NCBI GenBank assembly: GCA_964460115.1
Contig: CAYWPR010000027.1
Coordinates: forward strand, 1 to 64,000
DNA length: 64,000 nt
Reading direction: 5' to 3'
From: JAEUJZ01 sp964460115
GTDB lineage: Bacteria > Myxococcota_A > Polyangia > Palsa-1104 > JAEUJZ01
Under the pieces are notes generated by a model. It searched no databases. It saw nothing but the letters and a program-made list of their open reading frames with translations, and was not told the origin of the DNA. Positions 45,601-54,138 of this stretch are shown piece after piece; positions within the stretch are counted from its first letter, which is position 1, and each line of letters opens with the position of its first letter. The position numbers and the translations under genes are program-made.

Positions 45601-46338
45601 TTGTCCATCGAGCGGCCGGGCATTCTGCACATCGCGACGCATGGTTTGTTTATTGGGGAAAATAAAGGCGGCGGCGAATCGGCCCGTGGGCTGGTTGTCG
45701 AAGATGACAGCCCGCCCAAAGGCGAAACCAAGTCGAAGCCGCAGGACGCACCCAAGCCGGCGGCATCGGCTGTCGGGGCCACTGTGGCCAGCGGTCCGCG
45801 CAACGCCTACGGCGACAATCCGCTGTTAAGTTCGATGCTGGTGCTGGCGGGCGCCGAAACCGCCAACAAAATTGTGCCGGAAAAACGCGACCCGATTTTA
45901 GGCAATGGACTGGTCACAGCGCTGGAAATGGCTAGCATGAATTTGTGGGGGACGCAGCTAGTCGTGTTGTCGGCTTGCGAAACCGGTCGAGGCGATGTCA
46001 GCAATCTTGGTCAGGGCGTTTACGGCCTGCGCCGCGCCGTCATGGTTGCGGGAGCGGAAACGCTTTTGACCAGCTTGTGGAAAGTCGATGACAAGGCAAC
46101 GCGCGATTTGATGACCAAGTACTACCAAAATTTGCTGAAGGGCGGCGGTCGCGGACAGGCGATGCGCGAAGCCGCTTTGTCACTGCGCAAAAAGCGCTCT
46201 CATCCGAAGTACTGGGCGCCGTTTATCGCGATTGGCCGTAGCTCGCCGCTTATTGGCATCGGCAAGGGCAAAGCTGCGCAGGCTGCCGCCGCAGCCGATG
46301 ACGGCGATGCCGATGAGACGCCAGCGAAGCCAAAATAG
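42697..46338 (+). CDS. TPR-CHAT caspase-like protease, lipoprotein
   Basis: An N-terminal signal with lipobox WLPSC (Cys near 27) opens this 1213-aa protein. About 11 canonical kinesin-light-chain-type TPRs follow (150-600, ..LYQRALTIRKAQLGEGSLEVAES). A helical linker comes next, then a CHAT domain (about 830-1190) with both catalytic residues: His982 in HIATHG and Cys1094 in LSACETGRGDV, followed by GVYGLRRAVMVAGAETLLTSLW. CHAT is a caspase-family peptidase fold (separase/gingipain-like). The TPRs likely recognise a partner. It starts at GTG 42697 or ATG 42703 and sits between the kinase-FGE and DUF4384 genes. Confidence 0.93.
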   Translation: MTMLTNLSRNFRGRLLALMLVVWLPSCSLLSGILNTGGRSLPKAGSVAAKLNASASAAGLSAGSLQAVTSTTTLLQNRNMSTVLSTALNNGVPAALLLGGLAAKAIQNSAARRAEERRRQLEAKQLFYAGQCKLDVQPVALSSADDVAGLESQAEQAFAQGDYTKAETLLQKAVQKAQNEKKGEAALGRVLNRQAALYLATSQLDKAAPAAQRSLEVREKAVGKDGPEVAETLSTMGAISRQQSDFGKAETSFTRAIKIREKALKEDHICVAQSVNQLAGLYKEIAAYSKAEPLYQRALTIRKAQLGEGSLEVAESQSDLGGLYLAMGNYAAAEPFYQKSLEVREAKLGAEHPDVAETQNELGTLYKRRGAYPLAEARYRQALAIREKKLPPTDPRIAESLGDLAGLYEILGDHKAAEPPLRRALELRQKSLGPDSPEVADSLGQLALLEQARNNFDAAETLLKQALGIREKKLGAAHPSVAESCVALGDLALAKRDAKTAGEYYQRALLLRQKALGEDHPLVGDCLARQAYLARLRGDFAVAEPLFVRVRDLREKALGKGHPDYAEALIGLATVAQGKGQPAEALKNLEQALDIYETILNSLSGASNESRVDAFLRSVRTQEDIIYSLLAEQSPSEATVILATKTALLRKGRSVDEAADTSRALFESLGPEEKQKLAVLRDLRTRRADLALSGSGIYPAELYQRLLKEMQETEEKQQEELIQSSPTLRQRLNHVGANQVLAEVQKTLPADAALYEVLAYRQFDFHPTPQKPQLGPGPLRYAALVLLPEGKPQAFDLGPGAVIDEAVADLLSALTDEESDWQPFAKKLGELVLKPVAAALTGRTRYYVAPDGQLNLVPFAVLPGDKGLLIDHVELTYLTSGRDFLRRPAPSKEPPRATVALLADPQFAVAVKDAEAAPAASRGLFRGIPIDRVPPLPGTREEAKAIEKLLKKVDLKAYYGSEVSKKEFLSIERPGILHIATHGLFIGENKGGGESARGLVVEDDSPPKGETKSKPQDAPKPAASAVGATVASGPRNAYGDNPLLSSMLVLAGAETANKIVPEKRDPILGNGLVTALEMASMNLWGTQLVVLSACETGRGDVSNLGQGVYGLRRAVMVAGAETLLTSLWKVDDKATRDLMTKYYQNLLKGGGRGQAMREAALSLRKKRSHPKYWAPFIAIGRSSPLIGIGKGKAAQAAAAADDGDADETPAKPK

Positions 46339-46363
46339 CGAAAAACATAACCGAGGAAATGCC

Positions 46364-47074
46364 ATGTCGCAAAATAGCAGACTGATTTCAGCCTCGATGG
46401 CCTGGGCGCTTTTTTGCAGCGCCGCGATGGGCTGTGGAGGCGCGCAGAAAAAAAACGAAGTGCCGGTAGCGGCAACGGAGCAGCCGCCAAAGGCCGAGGC
46501 AGCAGCCGAAACGCCCAAAGATCCGCCCAAAGTCCTTTTGCGGCTAGACGCCAAATCCGGCGGCAAAGAAGCGCACGAGTTGCAGCCCGGCGAAAGCCTG
46601 CGGAGCGGCGATCAAATGGCCATCAATGTGGCCGTCAATCAACTTGCGTATGTCTACGTCGCGTTTGCATCGCCGGGGAGTCCGCCGCAGATTATTTTTC
46701 CCAAAGGCGGCGATAAGCAGCTTTCGCCCGATCAGCCGCTGCGCATTCCGGCCAATCCGGACAAGTGGTTCACGCTCGATAAGCAAGCGGGGCAGGAAGA
46801 TGTTTTGGTATATGCCTCGAACAAGCCAATTTCATCGGTAGAACTGACCAATCTGGTCAACGCCGATGCCGAAGCCGCTCGTCGCGCTGCTGCCCGGCGT
46901 GCCGCGCGGGTCGCGACGCGCCCTAAGCCTGCCAAAGGCAAGGGCGAGGATCCTTTGGCGGCGCCGGATGCGCGGGCTTTGCAGCTAAGTGGTGACGACG
47001 AAGGTGACGGCGAAAGCAGTGGTTCGGGAAATCCGGAAATCGTCTCGAAAAAGATTTCGATTCCTCACAAGTAG
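46364..47074 (+). CDS. DUF4384 lipoprotein
   Basis: Lipobox AAMGC is near residue 22 of this 236-aa protein, followed by a Pro/Ala linker. The DUF4384-type domain is at about 55-170 (LQPGESLRSGDQMAINVAVNQ..YVYVAFASPGSPPQIIFP). The C-terminal ~65 residues are basic then acidic (ARRAAARRAARVATRPKP, DDEGDGESSG). ATG 46364 follows GAGGAA. DUF4384 commonly sits beside caspase-like proteins (family knowledge), and here it follows the CHAT gene at 25 bp. It may be an envelope partner or regulator of the protease. Confidence 0.85.
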   Translation: MSQNSRLISASMAWALFCSAAMGCGGAQKKNEVPVAATEQPPKAEAAAETPKDPPKVLLRLDAKSGGKEAHELQPGESLRSGDQMAINVAVNQLAYVYVAFASPGSPPQIIFPKGGDKQLSPDQPLRIPANPDKWFTLDKQAGQEDVLVYASNKPISSVELTNLVNADAEAARRAAARRAARVATRPKPAKGKGEDPLAAPDARALQLSGDDEGDGESSGSGNPEIVSKKISIPHK

Positions 47075-47110
47075 TCCTCGCAGCTGCCGCTTGTGCTATG
47101 AAACTGGCGG

Positions 47111-49063
47111 ATGCGCGAGATCAAGCGAACCACTTGCAACCGCGATTGCCCCGACGCCTGTGCCATTTTAGCGACTGTCGAGGACGGTCGGGTGACCCGT
47201 CTGCAAGGTGATCCGAATCATCCAATTACCCAAGGCTTTTTGTGCTACCGCACCAGCCACTTTTTAGAAGTTCAGTACGCTGCCAATCGACTGACGCAGC
47301 CGCTGTTTCGCCAATCTTTGTCCGATCCGCTGCGTCCGATTGGCTGGGATGAAGCGCTGGATATCGCCGCCGAGCGACTTTTGCGCATCCGCAAAGAGTC
47401 CGGACCGGCCGCCATTTTTCATTATCGCAGCGGCGGAACGCTGGGTTTGCTTGGGGCGGTGGTGGACCTGTTTTTTGAACGCTTTGGTCCGGTCACTATC
47501 AAACGCGGCGACATTTGTTCGGGCGCCGGCGACATCGCGCAGGAACTAGATTTCGGACTGGAAGACAGCAACGACGTTTTCGACCTGTACAATGCGCGAA
47601 ACATTGTTTTGTGGGGAAAAAACGTCTGGGTTTCCAGTCCGCACCTGATTCCGATTCTGCGCGAGGCCAAACAGCGCGGCGCCACCCTGACCCTGATCGA
47701 TCCGGTCTGGCACCGCACGGCTTCGTTGTGTGATCGCTTTTTGCAGCCGCGACCCGGAGGGGATTTCGCCCTGACCATGGCCGTTGCGCAGGTGCTGCGC
47801 GAAAACGCTTGGCTGGACCCGCAGGCGTCGACTTACTGCGATCATTGGGATCCGTTTTGGCGCATGGTCGATAGTCGTTCGCTGTCTGACTGGTGCGCCG
47901 AAGCCGATGTCAGCCGCGAAGACGTGACACTTTTGGCACGTCGGCTGGGACTTGAAAAACCGTCGGCGATTTTGGTCGGCTGGGGCATGGGACGGCGGCG
48001 CAACGGGGCCGTAATCGTGCGGGCGCTAGATGCGCTGGGTGCCATCACCGGCAATCTGGGCGTTTCGGGCGGCGGCGTGTCGTTTTATTACAAGCGCCGC
48101 GGCGCCTTTGACACGAGCTTTGCGCGCGGCCTGGACGTTGCGCCGCGCAGCGTCTGCGAACCACTATTTGGGCGCGAAGTTCTAAATTTGTCCGAGCCGC
48201 CGATTCGTGCTGTCTGGATCACCGCCGGAAATCCCGTGACCATGCTGCCCGAGTCGCATACCAGCGTCGCGGCGTTGCGGTCGCGCGAGTTTGTCGTGGT
48301 CGTCGACAGCATGCTGACCGACACGGCCGAGCAAGCGCATCTAGTATTGCCTTGTACAACGTTGCTGGAAGCCGACGATTTGCTAGGCGCCTACGGCCAT
48401 CACTACCTAGGGGCGGCACGCCCGGTCGTGCCGCCGCCGCCCGGGGTAAAAAGCGATTTGCAGATCGTGCAAGAGCTGGCCGCGCGCGTCGGCCTCGCCG
48501 AGGATCTGGCCGGCACGGCTCGTGACTGGCAGCGCCGCATCATCGCACCCAAACTTGGCCGGCACGGCATCACGCTGGAGCAGCTAGAAGCCGGGCCGAT
48601 CAAAAATCCCCTGGTGCCGCCCGTGGTTTTTGCCGAGCGCAAATTTGCAACAGCATCGGGACGCGTGAACTTGATTCATGAGCCGCCTCTCGGGCCGCCA
48701 GCACCGGATAGCCTATATCCGCTGCTACTTTTGTCTTTATCGACAGAAAAATCGCAGTCTTCCCAATGGACGCGGACGCCGAGCGGTCCGGCTGTGCTGT
48801 CGGTGCACCCCGATGCGGCGCCCGGCTTGGCCGAAGGAACGCTGGTGCGTGTAGAGTCGCGCCTTGGGTCGCTGCAGGCCACTTTGCAATATGACCGCAG
48901 CCAGCGGCCTGACGTGGCCCTTATGCCCAAAGGCGGTCATTTGCGTGCCGGACGTTGCGCCAATGCGCTGATTGGCGCCGCAACCACCGATCTGGGTGAA
49001 GGCGGAGCTTTATACGACGAACGGGTCCGCATTGTTTCAGTGGATTCAGCCCAGCATTCATAA
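47111..49063 (+). CDS. Molybdopterin-dependent oxidoreductase
   Basis: An N-terminal [4Fe-4S] site Cys9-x3-Cys13-x3-Cys17-x27-Cys45 opens this 650-aa enzyme. Molybdopterin domains follow (GGTLGLLGAVVDLFF, LYNARNIVLWGKN, AVWITAGNPVTMLPES) and a C-terminal molydopterin-dinucleotide-binding domain (SVHPDAAPGLAEGTLVRVES). It has no Tat signal, so it is probably cytoplasmic. It belongs to the FdhF/BisC/thiosulfate-reductase superfamily; the substrate cannot be told. The DUF420 gene follows at 31 bp. Confidence 0.88.
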   Translation: MREIKRTTCNRDCPDACAILATVEDGRVTRLQGDPNHPITQGFLCYRTSHFLEVQYAANRLTQPLFRQSLSDPLRPIGWDEALDIAAERLLRIRKESGPAAIFHYRSGGTLGLLGAVVDLFFERFGPVTIKRGDICSGAGDIAQELDFGLEDSNDVFDLYNARNIVLWGKNVWVSSPHLIPILREAKQRGATLTLIDPVWHRTASLCDRFLQPRPGGDFALTMAVAQVLRENAWLDPQASTYCDHWDPFWRMVDSRSLSDWCAEADVSREDVTLLARRLGLEKPSAILVGWGMGRRRNGAVIVRALDALGAITGNLGVSGGGVSFYYKRRGAFDTSFARGLDVAPRSVCEPLFGREVLNLSEPPIRAVWITAGNPVTMLPESHTSVAALRSREFVVVVDSMLTDTAEQAHLVLPCTTLLEADDLLGAYGHHYLGAARPVVPPPPGVKSDLQIVQELAARVGLAEDLAGTARDWQRRIIAPKLGRHGITLEQLEAGPIKNPLVPPVVFAERKFATASGRVNLIHEPPLGPPAPDSLYPLLLLSLSTEKSQSSQWTRTPSGPAVLSVHPDAAPGLAEGTLVRVESRLGSLQATLQYDRSQRPDVALMPKGGHLRAGRCANALIGAATTDLGEGGALYDERVRIVSVDSAQHS

Positions 49064-49094
49064 ACGCAACGAAGGTGCAAAGGAAGAGATCAGG

Positions 49095-49544
49095 ATGCCG
49101 TGGAGTGATGAGCTAGGACGGGCTCTGCCCACCGTAAATGCCATGTTAAACGGGATGAGCGGCCTGCTTTTGCTGGTGGGTTTTACGTTCATCAAAAGCC
49201 GACCGAAAAACGCGTTTGCACACCAGTTTGCCATGTTGTCGGCTTGCGTGGTGTCGGCGCTTTTTCTGGGTTGTTATCTGGTTCGCGTCTATTTGACCGG
49301 AACGCATCGATTTCCCGGAACCGGAATTTGGCGCGGCGTGTACCTGCTAATTTTGACAACGCATATGCTGCTGGCGGTGGCGGTTCCGTTTTTGGCCGCG
49401 CGCGCCGTGCACTTGGCGTTTGGCAAGCGCTTTGCCGAACACCGCGCGCTCGTGCGTTATTTATTTCCAATTTGGCTCTATGTATCGGTGACAGGCGTCA
49501 TCGTCTATTTCATGCTGTATCACTGGTTTTTGCCCGAGCTGTGA
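49095..49544 (+). CDS. DUF420 membrane protein
   Basis: The 149-aa product has four transmembrane helices with conserved histidines (FAHQFAM, TTHMLLAV, YHWFLP), as in the DUF420/YozB-CtaM-like family linked to haem-copper oxidase assembly. ATG 49095 is chosen behind AGGAAGAG; the longer frame would overlap the oxidoreductase gene. It is placed between a molybdoenzyme and a multihaem cytochrome, consistent with a respiratory setting. Confidence 0.85.
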   Translation: MPWSDELGRALPTVNAMLNGMSGLLLLVGFTFIKSRPKNAFAHQFAMLSACVVSALFLGCYLVRVYLTGTHRFPGTGIWRGVYLLILTTHMLLAVAVPFLAARAVHLAFGKRFAEHRALVRYLFPIWLYVSVTGVIVYFMLYHWFLPEL

Positions 49545-49568
49545 TGGGCGGTAACGCTAGCTGCCCTA

Positions 49569-51464
49569 TCAATCTTCGTCGCTAGCACTCGGCGCGGGCG
49601 CGATCATCTCAGTCTGCGTTGATTTAGGACTTAGCGCCGCGGTCTCGCCTATCCAATCGCGCGCCGCAGCCTGGATGCGGTCGTTTTCTTGATGAAGATC
49701 AAAGGGCGCCACACTTCCTAGAATTTGTTCCAGCGCCGCGACGGCGTAGTAGCGCACGATGGGCAGGGGATGGACCAGCTCTTGCGCCAAAAGCGGCACT
49801 GCATCTTTGCGACGCGCTTGGCCCAGCGTAGCAATGGCGACAACTTGCTCGTGCGGCTTGCCGCGCTGCAAGGTCGCCATCATGACGTTGTTTTGCAGGT
49901 CGCCATACAGTCCGCGCAGCGCTTCTCGATTGTAGGATTTTTGATACATCCGCTCCATGGCCGAAACCAGAAATTCAACCGTTCGATCGGCATGACAAAG
50001 CGCACATTCCAGCGGCCGATCTTGCGTCACCCGTACCGGCTCTGTGGGCGAGCCGATGCGGTGATAACGGGTCAGCCGAGTATCCAGCGACATATTCTTT
50101 TTGGGCATATGGCAGTTCATACATCGCGCACCCGGCCCGGCTGGATCGTGATGGGAATGTTCACGCAGCGCCGCGGCTGTGGAATATTTTTGATGACAGC
50201 GCAAGCAAACAGCATTGCCCGCATCGGTTTGTAGCGTCGCCATGCGCTGCTCGTTTTCTTGCTCTGGAGCATGCGGATCGTGACAAGCGACACAGCCAAG
50301 CTGGCTTGTGCAGCCGCCTAAAAGAAGGTCACGGGCCTCTCCGGAATTGATATTGCTTCCGCCGGGGTGGCTGCGCCTTTCGCCGCCTTCCCAAGTGTAG
50401 GGATAGCGCGTAAACAGCACCTGATGACAGCGCGCACAGATGCGGTTTTGCTGCTGGGCGTGATTTTGCGCAACCGGATCGACGCGCAGAAAATCGCTGC
50501 GCGGGGTGTAACTGGGACGGATTGCGGAGTTTCGCACGTGCTCGACGCTGCCGCCGTGGCAAGATTCACAGCCAATTCCGATTTCGATCAGATGTTTTTC
50601 TGCAAACAGATGGCGAGTCTTTTGCACGCTGAGCGGCAAAAGTTCAAACAGTGAACGGTCTTGCAAGACGGATGTCGCTGACGAATTTTCGCCGCGCAAA
50701 AATGCAATCTCATTCAAGACCGCGGCGCGCAAAGCGGCTTCATTGGTAATAACAAACTGCTGGCGCCGATCTTCGGGCAACAGCGCATCGACCACTTCGC
50801 CTTGATAGGGCGGCGTATTGGGACCGGCCAAAGTGCCGAGCAAGGTCGAGAAATAGGGCACCGTGTTGTGGCAAAAGATGCAAGTGCGGCTCCAGACCGC
50901 GCCGGGCCGTAGACCAGGACGCTCGGGCGACATGACCGAGTAGCCTTTATAGCGAAACTTTTGCGACGACAAGATGAACGAGACGGGCAAAACCCGTTCA
51001 AGATTTGCCGAGGCCATTTGCGCGGCGTTTGTCGGATGCGGATTTCGCTCAATTCCGGCGAAATCCTCGCGATGGTGACCGCCGATGACCTTGGTGACCT
51101 GAAACCGGCGATTGCCAAAGCGCGGCGATTCAATGTTCATGAAGCGCTGCCCGTCTTGCTGTAACAAAGTGACGCGGTCGTTTTTGAACTGAAAAGTCTT
51201 GTTTGCAAAAGCTGTGGCGGCGGCATGCTCGACAGGCCGCGTCATGTTGTGCATGGGCGAGCGGGCCCAGCGCGCATAGATATCGGCATGACAGCGGGCG
51301 CAGGCCGCCGAGCCCGCGTAGTCAGCGCGCAAAATATTGCTGCGCAAGCGCGTTGGCGCACGGTCCGGCGGAAGCTGGCCGGAAGGCTTAGGCGCATGAC
51401 ACGCGAATTGCAAAAATAGGAAAAGAATGCCCCAAACGGGCTTGATTGCGCGAATCGACGCCAC
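49569..51464 (-). CDS. Octahaem c-type cytochrome with HEAT-like C-terminus
   Basis: A lipoprotein signal (LFLFLQFAC) is followed by eight CxxCH haem motifs: CARCH, CIFCH, CESCH, CARCH, CVACH, CLRCH, CMNCH and CALCH. After the last haem, about 130 residues carry HEAT-like helices (ATLGQARRKDAVPLLAQEL, VRYYAVAALEQIL). Length from the GTG at 51464 is about 631 aa; a longer start at 51548 overlaps the divergent gene. It should be a lipid-anchored periplasmic electron carrier, resembling cytochrome c554-type proteins in haem spacing only loosely. The redox partner is unknown. Confidence 0.88.
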   Translation of the reverse strand: MASIRAIKPVWGILFLFLQFACHAPKPSGQLPPDRAPTRLRSNILRADYAGSAACARCHADIYARWARSPMHNMTRPVEHAAATAFANKTFQFKNDRVTLLQQDGQRFMNIESPRFGNRRFQVTKVIGGHHREDFAGIERNPHPTNAAQMASANLERVLPVSFILSSQKFRYKGYSVMSPERPGLRPGAVWSRTCIFCHNTVPYFSTLLGTLAGPNTPPYQGEVVDALLPEDRRQQFVITNEAALRAAVLNEIAFLRGENSSATSVLQDRSLFELLPLSVQKTRHLFAEKHLIEIGIGCESCHGGSVEHVRNSAIRPSYTPRSDFLRVDPVAQNHAQQQNRICARCHQVLFTRYPYTWEGGERRSHPGGSNINSGEARDLLLGGCTSQLGCVACHDPHAPEQENEQRMATLQTDAGNAVCLRCHQKYSTAAALREHSHHDPAGPGARCMNCHMPKKNMSLDTRLTRYHRIGSPTEPVRVTQDRPLECALCHADRTVEFLVSAMERMYQKSYNREALRGLYGDLQNNVMMATLQRGKPHEQVVAIATLGQARRKDAVPLLAQELVHPLPIVRYYAVAALEQILGSVAPFDLHQENDRIQAAARDWIGETAALSPKSTQTEMIAPAPSASDED

Positions 51465-51529
51465 TTTGCGAACAGAATACGTCGATTCGGCAGTGGGAGG
51501 GAGGGCGACATTTCGAATAAAATGACGAG

Positions 51530-52561
51530 ATGGAGCGCTCGATACCACAGCCCACTTGCGAACAGTTTCAAGGCTGCTTGATTGGCCAGTGCTTGGGAGA
51601 TGCGCTTGGCTCTCCCGTGGAAGCGCAGCCTCCGGCCGTCTGCCGCCGCTACGTCGATACGGTTTTGCGCAGCGGCGAAGTGACCACGCATGCGCGCCGC
51701 GGTCGCGCGCCGTTTGGCCAGTATACGGACGACTCGCAGCTTGCGCGCGAGCTTCTGCAAAGCTATCGCGCTTGTCGCGGCTTCGATGTACAGGACTATG
51801 CGCAGCGCATTGCCGCGCTGTTTGGGGAAGGGCGCATCTTCGGCTATGGCCGCGCCACGCTAGAGGCTGCGCAGCGGCTGCTTGGCGGAGCGCACTTTAG
51901 CAAAGCCGGAGCGCCGCCTCCGTCTGCTGGCAACGGCAGCGCGATGCGGGCTGGTCCAGTCGGACTGCTTTTTTACAATCGTCCAGATGAACTTAGCCGC
52001 GTCGCGCACGAGCAAGGCTACATCACGCATCAGGATCCGCGCTGTAGCGCCGGAGCGGTGGCCATCGCCGCCGCGGTTTCTATGGCTTTGCGCCCCGGTC
52101 CGATAGATGTCAAAACGTTTGCCTCGCGGCTTTCGCACTGGGTATTGCCCATCGAGCCGACCTTTGCTGCTGCGCTTGGCGAATTACCCGGCTGGATCAA
52201 GCTTTCCTCCGATCTTGCCGCGGCGTGCATTTCCGTCATTGGCCAGCCGTCCGGAATTCAAGATGGCTGGCAAGGAATTTCGCCATTCGTCATGTCGTCG
52301 GTATTGTGGAGCCTCTACGCATTCCTATGTCATCCGGACGATTATCTGAAAGCTATCGCGACCGCGATTGCGGTCGGAGGAGACGTCGATACGACCGCCG
52401 CCATGACCGGAGCGCTAAGCGGTGCACGCTTGGGACTGCGTGGTCTGCCGCTGCACTGGGCGCAGCATTTGACCGATCAGGGAACCTGGGGCTACTCGGA
52501 ACTGCTCGCGCTTGCCGCAGACTGCCATGCCATTCAGCTAAAAACGCCAGCCGCTGGCTGA
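51530..52561 (+). CDS. ADP-ribosylglycohydrolase family protein
   Basis: All-helical DraG/ARH-type hydrolase of 343 aa. Metal-site motifs are visible: LIGQCLGDALGSPVE at the start, YTDDSQLA near 64-71, and GGDVDTTAAMTGALSGA near 285-301. It removes ADP-ribose from proteins or related substrates in the cytoplasm. No ADP-ribosyltransferase was seen in the window. It is divergent from the cytochrome gene. Confidence 0.9.
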   Translation: MERSIPQPTCEQFQGCLIGQCLGDALGSPVEAQPPAVCRRYVDTVLRSGEVTTHARRGRAPFGQYTDDSQLARELLQSYRACRGFDVQDYAQRIAALFGEGRIFGYGRATLEAAQRLLGGAHFSKAGAPPPSAGNGSAMRAGPVGLLFYNRPDELSRVAHEQGYITHQDPRCSAGAVAIAAAVSMALRPGPIDVKTFASRLSHWVLPIEPTFAAALGELPGWIKLSSDLAAACISVIGQPSGIQDGWQGISPFVMSSVLWSLYAFLCHPDDYLKAIATAIAVGGDVDTTAAMTGALSGARLGLRGLPLHWAQHLTDQGTWGYSELLALAADCHAIQLKTPAAG

Positions 52562-52594
52562 AGTGCGTTCCCAGTCAGGCATGCTGCCGTCGAG

Positions 52595-53596
52595 CTAGCG
52601 AAGATGGCGGGCGCCGCGGCTGCTTTGGGCCTGCGCATAAAAGTTGCGCAGTGCCGCCAGACAATCCGCAGGCAGATGCGGTGCGTCTTGCAAAAGCGTC
52701 CAAGCAACTTCTTCGACTTCATAGAAATGTTCGCTGTCGAATAACTTTTGCAGGGGCAAAAGGGCGATATCGCTGGACTCGGTCGTTGGCGCTGCGGAAA
52801 GTTCGCTGCTTAAGGTTTGGGTCAGCGCCAAAAGCTTTGCCAGGTCAACGCCCAATCTGCGCGCCAGCGCCATGGCGATGCGGGCTCGAATAAGCGCTGC
52901 CAGCGGCTTTTGCGCCTTACGTGCGAATTCGGCTTGTTGAAGCTGGGCCAAATAATCGTCGGGCGCGGATTCTTCGGCTTCTTGTTCTGCCGCGTCCTGC
53001 GCGTCGAAATTCGCTGCTGCGCCAAGTCGGGCGCGCTGACTTAATTGGCGCTTGGCTTCTTCGGCCAAATCGGGCAGGGCAAGGGCTTTCTCAAGCAGTG
53101 CACGAGCCTGCGGCGACAAAAGGTAAGCCAGCGCGTACAGCGTGGCCCGGCGCAGCGCGGCATTTTCAGCGTGCAGCCAAGTTTCTAGCAACTGATAGGC
53201 GGCAGCTTCTGCATCAGCATCAAGCGCGGTATATGCCAAAAGCACGATGAGCGGCCCCAATGCGGATATTTGCGCAGCGGCGGTTTGCACAGAAGCTGCT
53301 GCGTTTAGCGCCTGGGGCGCATTCCAAATTGGAAAATCGCGGCACAGCGCTGCTTGCAGCGCGGCGGCACTCGGACCGGCCAGCGCCAAAAGACGCAATC
53401 CAAGGATGTGATCCTCGCAATAAAGAGCTTGGTTGCCGAATTCATCGCGAAAGCGGCGCTCGCCAAACTGCTGTGCGGTGCGTGATTGCATCGCATAAAG
53501 CGTCAGGCCCTGCGCTTGCAAAGCGGCAAAGATCGCGGGCCCATTGCTTTTGCCATGGTTTTGCAGCACCAAAGTGATTTCCGATGAATGTTTCAT
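52595..53596 (-). CDS. HEAT-like repeat protein
   Basis: An alpha-helical protein of 333 aa rich in Ala and Leu with pairs of helices (LRRATLYALAYLLSPQARALLEKAL..) and a coiled, Glu-rich insert near 210-225. No catalytic motif is seen. ATG 53596 overlaps the stop of the upstream gene by 4 nt. Probably cytoplasmic scaffold; the family is not recognised. Confidence 0.7.
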   Translation of the reverse strand: MKHSSEITLVLQNHGKSNGPAIFAALQAQGLTLYAMQSRTAQQFGERRFRDEFGNQALYCEDHILGLRLLALAGPSAAALQAALCRDFPIWNAPQALNAAASVQTAAAQISALGPLIVLLAYTALDADAEAAAYQLLETWLHAENAALRRATLYALAYLLSPQARALLEKALALPDLAEEAKRQLSQRARLGAAANFDAQDAAEQEAEESAPDDYLAQLQQAEFARKAQKPLAALIRARIAMALARRLGVDLAKLLALTQTLSSELSAAPTTESSDIALLPLQKLFDSEHFYEVEEVAWTLLQDAPHLPADCLAALRNFYAQAQSSRGARHLR

Positions 53597-54126
53597 TCGC
53601 TTTCCGCTTCTGCAAAAGCGGTCGCGGCATTCAAAATTCGCTGCAAAGTCGGGTCGGTTTCCAGCGTCAAAAGCTCCAGCAAAAAGAACCGATAGCCAGC
53701 TCGATTTGCCGCCGCGATCACGCCAGCTCGCACTTCTTTGCGCGGATGCTGAAAAAGCGTGCGCAAAAGATCGAGGAGCCGCAGATCTCCGTACCAAAGC
53801 ACGCCCAATTTGAGCAGCGCCGCGCGACCTGCAAAGACCGTGCTTGGAACCTCGCTAGTCGAATCGGCCTCGTCCTTGTCATGTAGCAGCGGCAGCTTCG
53901 CCAATAGCTCTGCTTCCGTGCACAGCTCGAGAGCCGGTTCTACTTGCTCTAGCAGCGGCTGTACTTCAGCCAGTGCGACGGCGCGCAGTTCTAGCACCAG
54001 CGCGTCGTCATGTTTTTCAAGGATCACTTGCTTGGCAAACGGCGACTGTCGCAATTGGGCCGCCAAGCGAAAAATGCGCTCGGCCGGCCACAAATCTCCA
54101 TCTACCAGATAGCGAGTGATGCTCAT
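53593..54126 (-). CDS. Small HEAT-like protein of unknown function
   Basis: The first ~60 residues of this 177-aa protein form an alpha/beta segment (MSITRYLVDGDLWPAERIFRL..). The rest looks like armadillo/HEAT helices (LRTLFQHPRKEVRAGVIAAANRAGY). It is translationally coupled to the next HEAT-like gene by a 4-nt overlap and starts 12 bp after the site-2 protease gene, so the three probably share a transcript. Confidence 0.65.
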   Translation of the reverse strand: MSITRYLVDGDLWPAERIFRLAAQLRQSPFAKQVILEKHDDALVLELRAVALAEVQPLLEQVEPALELCTEAELLAKLPLLHDKDEADSTSEVPSTVFAGRAALLKLGVLWYGDLRLLDLLRTLFQHPRKEVRAGVIAAANRAGYRFFLLELLTLETDPTLQRILNAATAFAEAESE

Positions 54127-54138
54127 GGATGGGCGAGC

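Noticed and set aside
48972..49094. Longer N-terminus for the DUF420 protein
   Set aside because: It would overlap the oxidoreductase gene, and ATG 49095 has a good ribosome site and begins the family-like sequence.
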